Assembly (NCBI GenBank): GCA_020847975.1
Contig: JADLBD010000137.1
Span: forward strand, 1-64,000
DNA length: 64,000 nt
From: Bryobacterales bacterium
GTDB taxonomy: Bacteria > Acidobacteriota > Terriglobia > Bryobacterales > Bryobacteraceae
Direction of reading: 5' to 3'
Shown here in pieces: positions 26,877 to 37,121 of the stretch. The notes below the pieces were generated by a model, which was given only the letters and a program-made list of their open reading frames with translations, ran no database searches and had not been told where the DNA came from. How positions within the stretch are numbered: position 1 is the stretch's first letter; each line of letters opens with the position of its first letter. A program made the translations under genes and the position numbers.

Positions 26877-29800
26877 TTGTTTTTCAAGCAGATAACGTCC
26901 ACGTTTCGGTTCGTCTGGGTACTGCTACTGGCGGCCGCGCCAATCTTTGCGCAGCTACGCATCAACACGAACTCCGTCTTGCCTGGCGCCACGTTAAACC
27001 AAAGCTATAACTTTGCCCTCACAGGCGCCGCCGGGACTTCGCCTTACACTTTTTCTCTAGCCTCCGGCGCCCTGCCCGCCAACATCACCCTGAACTCGAG
27101 CGGTGTTCTCTCCGGAACCCCCACCGCCGGCGGCAACTTCACCTTCACCGTGCGCATCACGGACTCCTCTTTCAATCAGGCCACGAAACAATTCACGCTC
27201 AACGTGACCGCGCAGCCGTTGACGGCGCAGCCCTTCCCGCCGCCGGCGAATGTGCCGGTGGGGCGCCTGACGGGAGCCAGTGTGCAAGGTGTGGGGGGAA
27301 CTGCTCCCTACAAGTACTCCATTATTACCGGCACGCTTCCTCCAGGTGTGAACTTCGTGAAGACGTCCTGCTACTGCGAAGCGTATGCCTTCATCGAAGG
27401 CGTGCCGCGGACCACCGGCGTCTACAATGTCGTGGTCGAAGTGAAGGATAGCAACGGCCGTACGGCCACGACGCCGCTTCAATTCAACGTGGTGGCCAAC
27501 CCGCTCAGCGTACCGCCCACCACCTTGCCCAGCGCCACGCGCGGAGCGGAATATGTGTTCCAACTTCCCTATACCGGCGGATTCGCGCCTGTTGTTTTCA
27601 ACCTCGCGACGTCATCCTCCCTACCGCCCGGGTTGCAGCTCACCGCTGGAGGCAAAGTGCGCGGGATTGTCAGCACTTCCGTGGCTCCGGGCACGTATAC
27701 TTTCAGTGCCCTGGTGAGCGACGGCGCGGGTTCCTCGACGACGACCGCGTATTCCATCAACGTCGCCGCTGCGCCTGTCAACACCATTGTCACCAACTCC
27801 ACTCTGCCTACAGGCGTCGCCGGCATCGACTATGGAAAGCAACTCATTGCAGAAACGGCTGTCAGCGTCACGGGAACCTGGAGTGTGATTGGAGGAAGCC
27901 TCCCAACCGGCATCAACCTTGGCTCGAGCGGGCTGCTCGCGGGCAACACCTCCCAGACGGGGACATTCACCTTTACCGCCGAATTCCGGATCGACTCGAC
28001 CACTGCCACCAGTAAGCAATTCACCCTCATCATCAGTCCCACGCGATTTCAATGGACATTCTCGAGCAGCCTGCCTTCCATCAACCGCGGGCAGTACAGC
28101 CTTTCCCTCGGCTCCTTCCCCACCGGCATGACCGGCGGCACTCCGGCGAGCAACGTGGAACTGGTCTCGGGCGCGTGGCCTGCCGGGATGGATGTCACTG
28201 GAAACCAGTACATCGCCGGCACGCCCACTACCGCGACGTTCTACGGCTTTGACGCGGAGGTCACCGCCACGGATGGACAAGTAGCGAGTGGATTTTTCTT
28301 CCTGCAGGTGACGAATACTCCAGCTTTGCAGATTCTGGCCCCTGGCCCTAATCTTCCCGATGCTGTCCTGGGGGTCAACTACTACTTCCAGGACTTCGGA
28401 GATTTCAATGGACAGCACGATAATGGCGGCGGGGACAGCTACACCTGGACTGTACAGAGCGGATCATTGCCGCCTGGACTCACCCTGTACACCGATGGCG
28501 AATTATCAGGGCGGCCCATCTCGGCAGGCACTTACAACTTCACCCTGCAAGTGGCCGACGGCTACGGCGCCACCGCGCAGCGAGCCTTCACGCTCGTCGT
28601 GCAACCCTCTGTGGGATCTCTCTCCCTCGATACACCATCACCGCTCCCACAAGGCCTCTACGGCCAATCCTATTCCACAAGCTTCGAATCGACGGGGGTA
28701 GCGCCGTATACCTACAGCCTCGATTCGGGCGCGTTGCCCGCCGGGTTCACCCTCAGCCCGTCCGGCGTCCTTTCTTCTAATGGCCCAACGATCGTGGGTG
28801 GGTTCTTTTTCTTTACCGTCCGCGTGCAGGACTCCACACCTGGTTCGCAAGGCGGCCCACTTAGCGCCATCAGAAGCTATTCCCTCTTCATCGCGAGCAA
28901 TAACCCCCCTCCCACGCTCACCAGTATGAGCCGGACATCGATTCTCGCGGGAAGCCTCGGCTTCCCGCTTACTCTCACAGGAACGAACTTCCTCTCCGGC
29001 GCAAAGGTCTTCTGGAATGGAACCGCCTTGACCACGACGTTTGTCAACTCGGGGCAGTTGACGGCGGCGGTCACCACTGCGCTGCTCGCCGATGGCGGAA
29101 TAGTCTATATATATGTCCAAAATCCCGACGGCCTGTACTCCAACACGATGTACTTCAACGTCATCCTGCCTGCCCCCGTGCTCTCGTCGCTATCCCCCAC
29201 GTCCGTCTATTCCGGCAGTGCCGCTTTCACCCTTCAAGTAGTCGGCCGGAATTTCCCCGGACCCATCCAGCAGGAAGGCCCGCCATTGCCCGGTGCCGTC
29301 ATTTACTTCAACGGACAGCCTCTCACCACCATCTACGATTCGCCCACGCAGTTGCACGCCACCGTGCCGGCCACTCTGGTTGCCAGCCCGGGGACCGTTC
29401 CCGTAATGGTGCGAGACTACGATGATCAGGTTTCCAATACCCTGCAATTCACCATTGCCGGAGCGCCCACGCTCACCAAACTGACGCCGGACACCACTGC
29501 CGCGGGATCGGCGCAGTTCACCCTCGTGCTCGAGGGTACGAACTTCCGTCCCAACGTGCGCGTGGAATGGAATGGCGATCCGCTGACGACGTACGTGGAT
29601 TCCTCCACCAGCGTGCGAGCCATTGTCGAGGCAGGCCGCGTGCTCAATTCCGGAGTCTATCCTGTGCTGGTTCGCACCCCGGAAGGACTCACCTCGAACA
29701 CGCTGAACTTCACCGTCACCGGGAATAACCCGGCCATCACCTCACTCAGTCCCGATACCTTCGCTGCCGGCAGCCCGCTTTCGCAACTCACTGTGAACGG

Positions 29801-32800
29801 GACCGGATTCCAAAGCGACGCCGTTGTGTATTGGAACACCACAGCGCTGGTCACGGCATTCGTTTCGAGCACTAAGCTCATGGCAGTGGTGCCCGCGAAC
29901 CTGCTCGCCACACCAGGCGTCGCGCAGATTCAGGTTCGCAACATCAGCGCCCAAACCGTGTCCGCCACCCGCGATCTTCCGGTCACGGGGACAGGTCCTG
30001 CCATTACCTCGCTGGCGCCCAACCAGGCGCAGACGGGCGGCCCGCAGTTGACACTCACAGTCAACGGGATCAATTTCCTGAGCGGAGCCGCGGTGCGTTT
30101 GAACAATACCGATCTCGCCACTACGTTCGTTTCCGCCACGCAACTGACTGCGATTGTTCCGGCAACCCTCCTCGCCACTTCCGGCGATTTTCCGGTCATC
30201 GTGCGGAACCCGGACAGCCAGCTTTCACCCCCTGCCACCTTCACGGTTAGTCCGAATGCGGTTCCACCCCAGATCACCACGCTCACGCCATCCACGGTGA
30301 CGCCGGGTGGCGCTGCTTTCACGCTCGCCGTGCAGGGGTCCGGATTCCAATCGGGCGCCGTGGTTCGCTGGAACGGACAGGACCTGACGACGATCTTCGT
30401 TTCCGCCACCGCTCTCACAGCCAGCGTTCCCCAAACGCTCATCGCCAGCGCGGGCACGGCAATGATCCTGGTCCACAATCCGAACGGCCTCAATTCCAAT
30501 CAGGTCGCCTTCCCCATCACCACGACTCCTCCGCCTGCCATCAGCGTTTTGAATCCGAACAGCGCCGCCGCCGGGAGTCCGCAGTTCACGCTTTCCGTTC
30601 AGGGCACAGGCTTCCAATCGGGCGCGATCGTACGCTGGAATAACCAGGACCTGGTGACCAGCTTCGTTTCCCCCACGCTGCTCAACGCCACCGTGAGCGC
30701 ATCGCTGCTGGTCTCCTCTGGAACCGCGCAAGTGGTGGTGCGCAATCCGGACCAGCAGACATCCGCGCCCGCAACCTTCACCATCTCCACATCGCTGCCG
30801 CCCGTCATCACCAGCCTCAATCCACCCGCGGTGAATGCCTTGGCCGGACCGGTCACGCTGGCCGTAAATGGAACCAATTTCCAGAACGGGGCCACGGTGC
30901 TGTGGAATGGCGTGGCGCTGGTCACCGCGTTTGTGAACAACACGCAAGTAACCGCGCTGGTTCCCGCCGCGCTCACCGCCTTCCCCGGCACGGCTACTGT
31001 CCAGGTAAGGAACCCCGACAATCAGACCTCCGCCGGCGTCGCGATCCTCATCCGGTTCCTGCCTCCGCAGATCATCAGCATGAGTCCGCTTGCCGTCATC
31101 GCGGGAGCCTCGGAACTGGCCCTTTCGGTGAACGCGCTGAACGTGCAAAACGGCGCTGTGGTGCTGTGGAACGGACAGCCGCTCCAGACCACCGCATCGG
31201 TTTCCGCCATCTCCTCCACACCGAGCACGCTTACCGCGAATGTGCTGCCGGTCAGCCTTTTCGCCATCCCCGGCAACGTCAATATTGCGGTGCGAAATCC
31301 GGACGGGCAGACCTCGCTTCCGTTCACCTTCCAGGTGATCGCTCCGCCGCCCGTCATTACTTCGCTTGACCCGGCGACGGTGTATGCCGGCTCACCCACG
31401 CTGCAACTGCGCGTCCGCGGCTCCGGCTTCCGGAGCCTTTCCCTCGTGCGCTGGAATGGCCAGCCCCTGCCCACCGCGTTTGTCGACGCCACTCAGTTGA
31501 CTGCGACAATCGACTCGGGCCTGATCCTCTCGCCGGGCAGCGCCGGCATTACGGTGTACAACACCGATGGAGCAGTCTCCAATTCGTTCACCCTTCCCAT
31601 TTCGCAATCGCTCACGCCGGAAATCACCGCCTTGACTCCCGCCTCCGCGCCCGTCAATGGCCCCGCATTCACACTCGGCGTCGCGGGAAAGAACTTCGTC
31701 CCCACTTCGCAGATTCTCTGGAATGGGACGCCGCTGGCCACGACGTTCGGCTCCGCCGCGCAACTGAGCGGCGCCGTAGCTTCCACCCTGCTGGCGACAC
31801 CCGGAGCAGTCACCGTCACCGTGCGCCAGCCTGACGGAAAGACCTCAGCCGGCGCGGTATTCGCCATTGGCGAGGCGCTCAAGATCACCAGCAACACACC
31901 GCTGCCGGCCGCGGTCAAGGATTCCACGTATCAGTTCGCCTTCACTGCCAGCGGCGGAGCGCGCCCGTATCAGTGGCGGCTCGCCTCCGGTTCCGCCAAG
32001 CTGCCCGATGGCCTGACGCTGGCCGCGGACGGCACGTTATCCGGCAAGCCCACGGCCGCTGCCTCATTCCCGTTCACCGTGGAAGTGGTGGACGCCACAA
32101 ACACTTCCGTCAAGCAGAACGCCACGCTCGTGGTCGACAGCCGCGATCTCGACATCACCTCCACTTCGCCGCTTCCTCCCGCCACCGCCGGCGTGCCGTA
32201 TTCCTTCGTCATGAAGTCGAACGCCCGGGCCGCTCTGCAATTGGCATGGTCCGTGGTTGAGGGTGCGCTCCCGGCAGGGTTGACGCTCAATGCCGATACG
32301 GGCGAAATCAGCGGCGTTCCCGAGGAACCGGCCGAGCCTGGGACAGCCACAGCGGCAGCCAAGTCCTCCCGCGGCGCAACCGTCCCCGTGGATTTCACTT
32401 TCCGCATCCAGGTGGCGGCCACGGACCGTAATCCGTTCCGTAAACAGTTCGCGCTGACTGTGCTCCCGGCGGCGGCGGGCTTCCGCATCATCACGCCCTC
32501 TCCGCTGCCCGACGCGATCAAGGATCACCCCGTTCACTTGCAGATCGCCGCGGCCGGCGGAAGGGCGCCGTATAGCTTCGCGCTCCAGGGAACGCTCCCC
32601 GCGGGTGTTACCTTCAGCCCCTCCGGAATCCTGGATGGAACGCCCACCGCGCTCGGATCGTTTAACTTCACCATCGCCGCAACGGATGGAGCGCAGCAGC
32701 AGGCTTCACAGGCTTACCAGTGGCGTGTGGCCGACGGAGCGAATGGGCCCATCATCAGCAGCGGTCCGCTGCTGCCCGTCTCCGCTTCCGGGCGCCCGAT

Positions 32801-33959
32801 TGACGTCCTGGTGGAAGCGGTTCAGGGAGCGCGCCCCTTTGTGTGGTCCATCATCTCCGGCACGCTTCCGAGCGGCATTACGTTCGATCCGCCTACGGGC
32901 CGTCTCAGCGGCGCCACAGCCCAGGAGGGACTCTTCCGCTTCACGGTAAAGGTCACGGACGCCAACGGCCGCATCGACCAGCGCGTCATCGGACTGCCTG
33001 TCACGGCCACCGGCGAACCGCTCACCATGGTGACGGCCACGCTGCCCCCCGCTACGCTCGGCGTGCCGTACTCGCTCACCCTACAGGCGAGCGGCGGGAA
33101 GGCTCCTTATGAGTGGAGCCTCGCCTCCGGCAGTCTCCCCTTGGGGCTGCGGCTTTCCGGCAATCAGATCACGGGCGCTCCCACCGATCCCACCCCGGCC
33201 GCCATCACTCTCCGCCTGCGCGATGCCTTCGGGTTCGTGGTGAACCGCGACTTCAACCTCGCGGTGAACATCGCCACACTGCCTTCCGCGCAGATCACGG
33301 GTCTGCCGGACAGCATCAACCCGGGACAGCAGCCCACACTCGGACTGCAATTGGATTCGCCGTATCCGGTGGAGATCACCGGCCGGCTCGATCTCACCTT
33401 CACCGCCATCCCGGATGCTCCGGGCGTGGAACCGGGCCTTATGTTCAGCACCGGCGGGCGCACGGTCTCCTTCCGTATCCCTGCCGGCGAAACCACCGCG
33501 GTCTTCCCGCGCATGCCTCTCGCCTTCCAGACAGGCAGCGTTTCCGGGACCCTCACCTTGCATCCGGCGTTCCTTGTCGCCGGAACGGAAGTGATCCCGT
33601 CCAACCGTCCGGACCGCGGCGTCCGCATCGAACCGGCGCCGCCGGTGATCAGCACGGTGACCCTTGAACGCCGCAGCGGCGGGTTTAACATCGTGGTCAC
33701 CGGCTTCTCTTCCACCCGGGAGTTGTCGGAAATGGTGGTGACGCTCACCCCGGCCACCGGGCGCGACTTGCTCCAGACGCGCTACGTCGTGGCCCTCACC
33801 GGCGTGTTCAAAAAGTGGTACGCGAGCCAGGATTCCTTCGCCTTCGGAGGCCAGTTCCAACTGACGGTTCCCTTCGATGGAGATGCGTCGGCGGTGCAAT
33901 CCGCCGCGATTCGCCTGCGCAACAGCGCCGGTGAATCGGAAGAACGGCGCACGAATTAG
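26877..33959 (+). CDS. Giant secreted mosaic protein: He_PIG and TIG/IPT domains
   Basis: I favour the TTG at 26877, six bases after GGAGGA, giving 2360 residues with a signal peptide (FRFVWVLLLAAAPIFAQ). An ATG at 26844 is the alternative. The order of Ig-like modules is seven He_PIG-type domains (to about 28900; 'GALPANITLNSSGVLSGTPT'), eleven TIG/IPT repeats of about 90 residues (28905-31865; 'VITSL.P....AGS....L.V.G..F..GA.V.WNG..L.T.F'), then five more He_PIG domains. A unique C-terminal domain of about 220 residues follows (from IATLPSAQITGLPDSINPGQ). No catalytic motif or sorting anchor is visible. It is probably an adhesin-like or matrix-like extracellular protein. Confidence 0.9.
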   Translation: MFFKQITSTFRFVWVLLLAAAPIFAQLRINTNSVLPGATLNQSYNFALTGAAGTSPYTFSLASGALPANITLNSSGVLSGTPTAGGNFTFTVRITDSSFNQATKQFTLNVTAQPLTAQPFPPPANVPVGRLTGASVQGVGGTAPYKYSIITGTLPPGVNFVKTSCYCEAYAFIEGVPRTTGVYNVVVEVKDSNGRTATTPLQFNVVANPLSVPPTTLPSATRGAEYVFQLPYTGGFAPVVFNLATSSSLPPGLQLTAGGKVRGIVSTSVAPGTYTFSALVSDGAGSSTTTAYSINVAAAPVNTIVTNSTLPTGVAGIDYGKQLIAETAVSVTGTWSVIGGSLPTGINLGSSGLLAGNTSQTGTFTFTAEFRIDSTTATSKQFTLIISPTRFQWTFSSSLPSINRGQYSLSLGSFPTGMTGGTPASNVELVSGAWPAGMDVTGNQYIAGTPTTATFYGFDAEVTATDGQVASGFFFLQVTNTPALQILAPGPNLPDAVLGVNYYFQDFGDFNGQHDNGGGDSYTWTVQSGSLPPGLTLYTDGELSGRPISAGTYNFTLQVADGYGATAQRAFTLVVQPSVGSLSLDTPSPLPQGLYGQSYSTSFESTGVAPYTYSLDSGALPAGFTLSPSGVLSSNGPTIVGGFFFFTVRVQDSTPGSQGGPLSAIRSYSLFIASNNPPPTLTSMSRTSILAGSLGFPLTLTGTNFLSGAKVFWNGTALTTTFVNSGQLTAAVTTALLADGGIVYIYVQNPDGLYSNTMYFNVILPAPVLSSLSPTSVYSGSAAFTLQVVGRNFPGPIQQEGPPLPGAVIYFNGQPLTTIYDSPTQLHATVPATLVASPGTVPVMVRDYDDQVSNTLQFTIAGAPTLTKLTPDTTAAGSAQFTLVLEGTNFRPNVRVEWNGDPLTTYVDSSTSVRAIVEAGRVLNSGVYPVLVRTPEGLTSNTLNFTVTGNNPAITSLSPDTFAAGSPLSQLTVNGTGFQSDAVVYWNTTALVTAFVSSTKLMAVVPANLLATPGVAQIQVRNISAQTVSATRDLPVTGTGPAITSLAPNQAQTGGPQLTLTVNGINFLSGAAVRLNNTDLATTFVSATQLTAIVPATLLATSGDFPVIVRNPDSQLSPPATFTVSPNAVPPQITTLTPSTVTPGGAAFTLAVQGSGFQSGAVVRWNGQDLTTIFVSATALTASVPQTLIASAGTAMILVHNPNGLNSNQVAFPITTTPPPAISVLNPNSAAAGSPQFTLSVQGTGFQSGAIVRWNNQDLVTSFVSPTLLNATVSASLLVSSGTAQVVVRNPDQQTSAPATFTISTSLPPVITSLNPPAVNALAGPVTLAVNGTNFQNGATVLWNGVALVTAFVNNTQVTALVPAALTAFPGTATVQVRNPDNQTSAGVAILIRFLPPQIISMSPLAVIAGASELALSVNALNVQNGAVVLWNGQPLQTTASVSAISSTPSTLTANVLPVSLFAIPGNVNIAVRNPDGQTSLPFTFQVIAPPPVITSLDPATVYAGSPTLQLRVRGSGFRSLSLVRWNGQPLPTAFVDATQLTATIDSGLILSPGSAGITVYNTDGAVSNSFTLPISQSLTPEITALTPASAPVNGPAFTLGVAGKNFVPTSQILWNGTPLATTFGSAAQLSGAVASTLLATPGAVTVTVRQPDGKTSAGAVFAIGEALKITSNTPLPAAVKDSTYQFAFTASGGARPYQWRLASGSAKLPDGLTLAADGTLSGKPTAAASFPFTVEVVDATNTSVKQNATLVVDSRDLDITSTSPLPPATAGVPYSFVMKSNARAALQLAWSVVEGALPAGLTLNADTGEISGVPEEPAEPGTATAAAKSSRGATVPVDFTFRIQVAATDRNPFRKQFALTVLPAAAGFRIITPSPLPDAIKDHPVHLQIAAAGGRAPYSFALQGTLPAGVTFSPSGILDGTPTALGSFNFTIAATDGAQQQASQAYQWRVADGANGPIISSGPLLPVSASGRPIDVLVEAVQGARPFVWSIISGTLPSGITFDPPTGRLSGATAQEGLFRFTVKVTDANGRIDQRVIGLPVTATGEPLTMVTATLPPATLGVPYSLTLQASGGKAPYEWSLASGSLPLGLRLSGNQITGAPTDPTPAAITLRLRDAFGFVVNRDFNLAVNIATLPSAQITGLPDSINPGQQPTLGLQLDSPYPVEITGRLDLTFTAIPDAPGVEPGLMFSTGGRTVSFRIPAGETTAVFPRMPLAFQTGSVSGTLTLHPAFLVAGTEVIPSNRPDRGVRIEPAPPVISTVTLERRSGGFNIVVTGFSSTRELSEMVVTLTPATGRDLLQTRYVVALTGVFKKWYASQDSFAFGGQFQLTVPFDGDASAVQSAAIRLRNSAGESEERRTN
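28905..31865 (+). repeat. Eleven tandem TIG/IPT modules, period about 270 nt
   Basis: Eleven consecutive units share the frame PxITSLxPxxxxAGS, a GxxFxxGAxVxWNG core and a VxVRNPDGxxS closing strand. Unit 2 carries an insertion (RNFPGPIQQEGPPLPGAVI). Adjacent units are diverged at DNA level, and units 6-7 are the most alike (GFQSGAVVRWNGQDL / GFQSGAIVRWNNQDL), which suggests recent local duplication. Confidence 0.8.
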
Positions 33960-34030
33960 ACACGCCGGCGGCACGGCTCAGACCGGGCCGCCGGTCGAAT
34001 TCCGAGCGGCCAGGGTGGTACAACAGCGAT

Positions 34031-35767
34031 ATGCGCTTTCCCCCCATCTTCGTCTGTTTGCTCGCGCCTGTGGCGGTGTTCGCGGCCGATGCTTTGCCTG
34101 CCCGCTACTTCCGTCTCATGGAGGCAGGGACGGCCCGCGTGGAAGCAAAGCTCCAAGCCGCTCCCGGCGCGGATCTGAAGGCGCTGGAAGCCGAGACTTC
34201 GTGGCGGCACTTCCCCTACGCGATTCTCGCGCCGGCCGTGCTCTACTCGAAGCAGCACCGGGATAATCCGCGCTATCGCCACAAGCACATGCTGGAACTC
34301 GCCATTCAGATCGGCGACATGCTGGCAGGCGAGAGCGAGAAGGGCACGTTCGAACCGCGGCTCGACAGTGACTGGGATACCTACATGTGGCTGGATACCT
34401 ACCGCCTGCTGGAGCGCGAGCTGGGCATGGAACGCCGGCAGCGCTGGCAGCATGAAATCCGAAAGAACATCGCCATGCTGGTTGAGGACACGCGCGACCG
34501 TCTGGATTTCGCTTGGTACAACTCGCCCTACATCGGCACATCGCCGAATCACTACGCGCTATGGGCGGCCAATCTTTACCTGGGCGGCCGTCTGTTCGGA
34601 GTCAAGGAGTGGGAGGACCTCGGCCGGGCCGTGCTGCGGCGCTTCGCTTTGGTGGAGCAGGCGCCGGACGGCTATTGGGGGGAACACAGCCGTTCCGGCC
34701 CGACCATCGGATACAACCATCTGACCTTGAGCGCGGTCGCCATGTACTGGGAGTTCAGTAAGGATAAGGACGTGCTGCCCGCGCTGCGGCGCGCCACGGA
34801 TTTTCACAAAAACTGCACGTTTCTCGACGGCACGCCGGTGGATGTATTCAATGATCGTAACCGCTACTGGGGCGTGAGCGCGTGGGCACAGTTCGCATTT
34901 TCAAATTTCGCGGACGGGCGCGGTTACGCGGCTTTTCTGACGAGTTTTTTCGATCCGGAGAAACTCACGGTTGATCAGTTGGGGCGGCTTTCGCAGGACG
35001 CGCTCTATTACCACGAAGGCCCGTCGGAAGCAGCCCCGCAACAGCGCCCGTCGTATTCCTACCGGATGAACGTGCCGGCCGGTGTTCGAAAGACCGGGCC
35101 ATGGCAGGTGGCCCTGTCGGGCCTTATTGATACACAGGCCATCAACAACCGCTTTTATCTCGACCGCCAGGGCCACCTCAGCATTTTTCACCAGAAGACG
35201 GGCCTGATCATTAGCGGCGCAAACTCGAAGCGGCAACCTGAGTTGGCGACCTTCACGGAAGAACTGATGGGGCGGACGGTGCATATGCCCCTCAGCAGCC
35301 GGCTTCAGATGTCAAATGCGCAAGACCGTCTCTCTCTGGCTTTCAACACATTCTTCAGCGACCTCTACGTCATGCCCCCTACGGGGAACGAGTTGGATTT
35401 CCGGTTCGTCATCAATGGGCACGGCACGCCCGCGAAGAATCCAAGATTGACGCTGCAACTCGTGCTCGTGCCTGGCGAAGAACTGGAGACCGGGACGGGC
35501 GTCAAAGTTACAGTCGGCCGGGACAAGATCGAATTCAGCAGCGAACTGGGCGGCTCGATACGGCATCACGGCTGGACTCTGGCGGTTGATCGAACCGCGC
35601 ACCTCCGCTGGCCCGTCTACCCGCACAACCCCTACACCGATGAGCCCGAGACAGACCTGAGAAGAGCCGTCGCGGTGGTGACCGTGCCGCTTGCCCTGAA
35701 GCCCAGACCGGGCAAGTACATCCGGCCGCGCGATCAGGAGATCGAGTTCAAACTTGCCGTACAATAG
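34031..35767 (+). CDS. Secreted protein with predicted alpha/alpha-toroid domain
   Basis: The 578-residue protein has a signal peptide (RFPPIFVCLLAPVAVFAA). Residues 20-330 are rich in paired helices with aromatic motifs (WRHFPYAILAPAVLYSKQHR, DWDTYMWLDTYRLLEREL, YNSPYIGTSPNHYALWAANL, GPTIGYNHLTLSAVAMYWEF). These suggest an incomplete toroid as in polysaccharide lyases or heparinase-like enzymes. The C-terminal 230 residues look like beta-sandwich strands. No family can be named with certainty. It stands alone 72 bases after the giant gene and could be its cotranscribed enzyme partner. Confidence 0.65.
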   Translation: MRFPPIFVCLLAPVAVFAADALPARYFRLMEAGTARVEAKLQAAPGADLKALEAETSWRHFPYAILAPAVLYSKQHRDNPRYRHKHMLELAIQIGDMLAGESEKGTFEPRLDSDWDTYMWLDTYRLLERELGMERRQRWQHEIRKNIAMLVEDTRDRLDFAWYNSPYIGTSPNHYALWAANLYLGGRLFGVKEWEDLGRAVLRRFALVEQAPDGYWGEHSRSGPTIGYNHLTLSAVAMYWEFSKDKDVLPALRRATDFHKNCTFLDGTPVDVFNDRNRYWGVSAWAQFAFSNFADGRGYAAFLTSFFDPEKLTVDQLGRLSQDALYYHEGPSEAAPQQRPSYSYRMNVPAGVRKTGPWQVALSGLIDTQAINNRFYLDRQGHLSIFHQKTGLIISGANSKRQPELATFTEELMGRTVHMPLSSRLQMSNAQDRLSLAFNTFFSDLYVMPPTGNELDFRFVINGHGTPAKNPRLTLQLVLVPGEELETGTGVKVTVGRDKIEFSSELGGSIRHHGWTLAVDRTAHLRWPVYPHNPYTDEPETDLRRAVAVVTVPLALKPRPGKYIRPRDQEIEFKLAVQ

Positions 35768-35797
35768 ACGCGCAAGGCCGGAGTCAGCCCCGCTTGA

Positions 35798-36511
35798 TTA
35801 CCGCCGCACCAGCACTTCCCGCAAGTGGTCCCTCGTGAGGAAAAACTTCACCGCCCCACAGCCTTCAAACAACTTCTCAATCGCGCGGTTGTTGAAGTAT
35901 TGCTCACGGTTCCTCAGGCCTCGCGGAGACAGCATTACCGTCTTCCCGTCGACAATGCGATACGAATAGGCAGGCGCCACGCGCACCTTCTCGTCTGCCT
36001 GAAAATAGGAGAGCACCATCCCCCCGGGGCTCAACAACAGCATGAGCCGCTCCAACACCGCCTCGAGCAAGGGCGCCGGAAGATATTGCAGCGTGTCCCA
36101 CACCAGGATTCCGCCGAACGTGCTCGCGTGATAGTTGAACGTCTGCTCGACAAACTCTGCAATCTTTCGCGACTCCGACAGATTCGGATCGTTCCAGATG
36201 GTGTCCAGGCTGTGCAGGATGCTCTCGGAGCTGATGCGGTGCCCGAGGTTCGTGATGTAGTTGATATTGGCCTGATTCGCGCCGCACAGATCAAGGACCG
36301 CGCAGGTCGGCTGATCGCGCAGCGTGAGCAGAAACTGCTCGAGACCGCGGCTCAGACGGGTGGTTTCCTCGGCGGGATAACCCGCGGGCCAGGGCTGATT
36401 TCCGGATAATGAGGCGCCGGACGGCTGTCCGTTCCCCGAGGCGCGGGGGAGCGCTTCGTCACTTCCGAAAATCGACTTCAGCCTGTCTCTCCACAAGGTT
36501 GCGAAAAACAC
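35798..36511 (-). CDS. Class I SAM-dependent methyltransferase-like protein
   Basis: The start is a GTG at 36511 with GGGG five bases before. The protein is 237 residues long. After a variable N-terminus it has a degenerate Rossmann pattern: CAVLDLCGANQANINYI in place of the usual glycine loop, FGGILVWDTLQYLP, and LLLSPGGMVLSYFQ. The altered motif I leaves the SAM-binding ability uncertain. It follows the bactofilin gene on the same strand by 52 bases and is probably cotranscribed with it. The substrate is unknown. Confidence 0.7.
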   Translation of the reverse strand: MFFATLWRDRLKSIFGSDEALPRASGNGQPSGASLSGNQPWPAGYPAEETTRLSRGLEQFLLTLRDQPTCAVLDLCGANQANINYITNLGHRISSESILHSLDTIWNDPNLSESRKIAEFVEQTFNYHASTFGGILVWDTLQYLPAPLLEAVLERLMLLLSPGGMVLSYFQADEKVRVAPAYSYRIVDGKTVMLSPRGLRNREQYFNNRAIEKLFEGCGAVKFFLTRDHLREVLVRR

Positions 36512-36563
36512 CTCTGCCCCTGCATGCGCGTGGAGGCGTCCACAGGGGCGTCTGTAAGTCCGC

Positions 36564-37121
36564 TTATCGCTTGACTTCGGTTACCTGGTTGGCCGTCGTG
36601 CCGGCGGCGGCTGCGGCGGCCTGCTGCCGCGGAGCCGGAGGCGCGGGCTGCGGCTTGCCGACATCCTGCTTGATGATGTCGATGCTCCCCTTGAAGTAAG
36701 CGCCATCTTCAATAAAGATGCGCGCCGTGCGAATGTCACCCACCAGCCGGGCTTCCTTGCGGATCTCGACCTTGTCGCTTGCTTCGACATTGCCGTGCAT
36801 CGTGCCGATGACCACGATCTCCCGCGCTTTCACATTCGCCTGAACCCGGCCGTTCGGCCCGATGGTCAGCCGGTGCTCCTGCAACTCGACGGTGCCCTCC
36901 AATTCCCCGTCCAGATACAGATCCTCCCGGCTGATAATCTGGCCTTTGATCATGACAGATTTGCCGATGGACGCAGAGGTGGAAGGGCGATAGCTTTCGG
37001 GCTCGGGGGAGCGCGTGGGCATTGTGGACATGGGGATTCCCTCCTTGGTCAAGTCCGCTTGCGACGGCGGAGTGTAGGATTGCTTGGGCGTATATTCTTC
37101 CTCTTTACGACGGGACCACAT
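36564..37121 (-). CDS. Bactofilin family cytoskeletal protein
   Basis: The ATG at 37121, preceded by GGAG, gives 185 residues. The central domain (about 50-150) is a bactofilin beta-helix (IGKSVMIKGQIISREDLYLD, GELEGTVELQEHRLTIGPNG, AREIVVIGTMHGNVEASDKV, GDIRTARIFIEDGAYFKGSI). The N- and C-terminal tails are disordered and Pro/Gln/Ala-rich. Bactofilins polymerise into filaments that scaffold cell-shape or envelope enzymes. The adjacent methyltransferase-like gene may be functionally linked. Confidence 0.93.
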   Translation of the reverse strand: MWSRRKEEEYTPKQSYTPPSQADLTKEGIPMSTMPTRSPEPESYRPSTSASIGKSVMIKGQIISREDLYLDGELEGTVELQEHRLTIGPNGRVQANVKAREIVVIGTMHGNVEASDKVEIRKEARLVGDIRTARIFIEDGAYFKGSIDIIKQDVGKPQPAPPAPRQQAAAAAAGTTANQVTEVKR

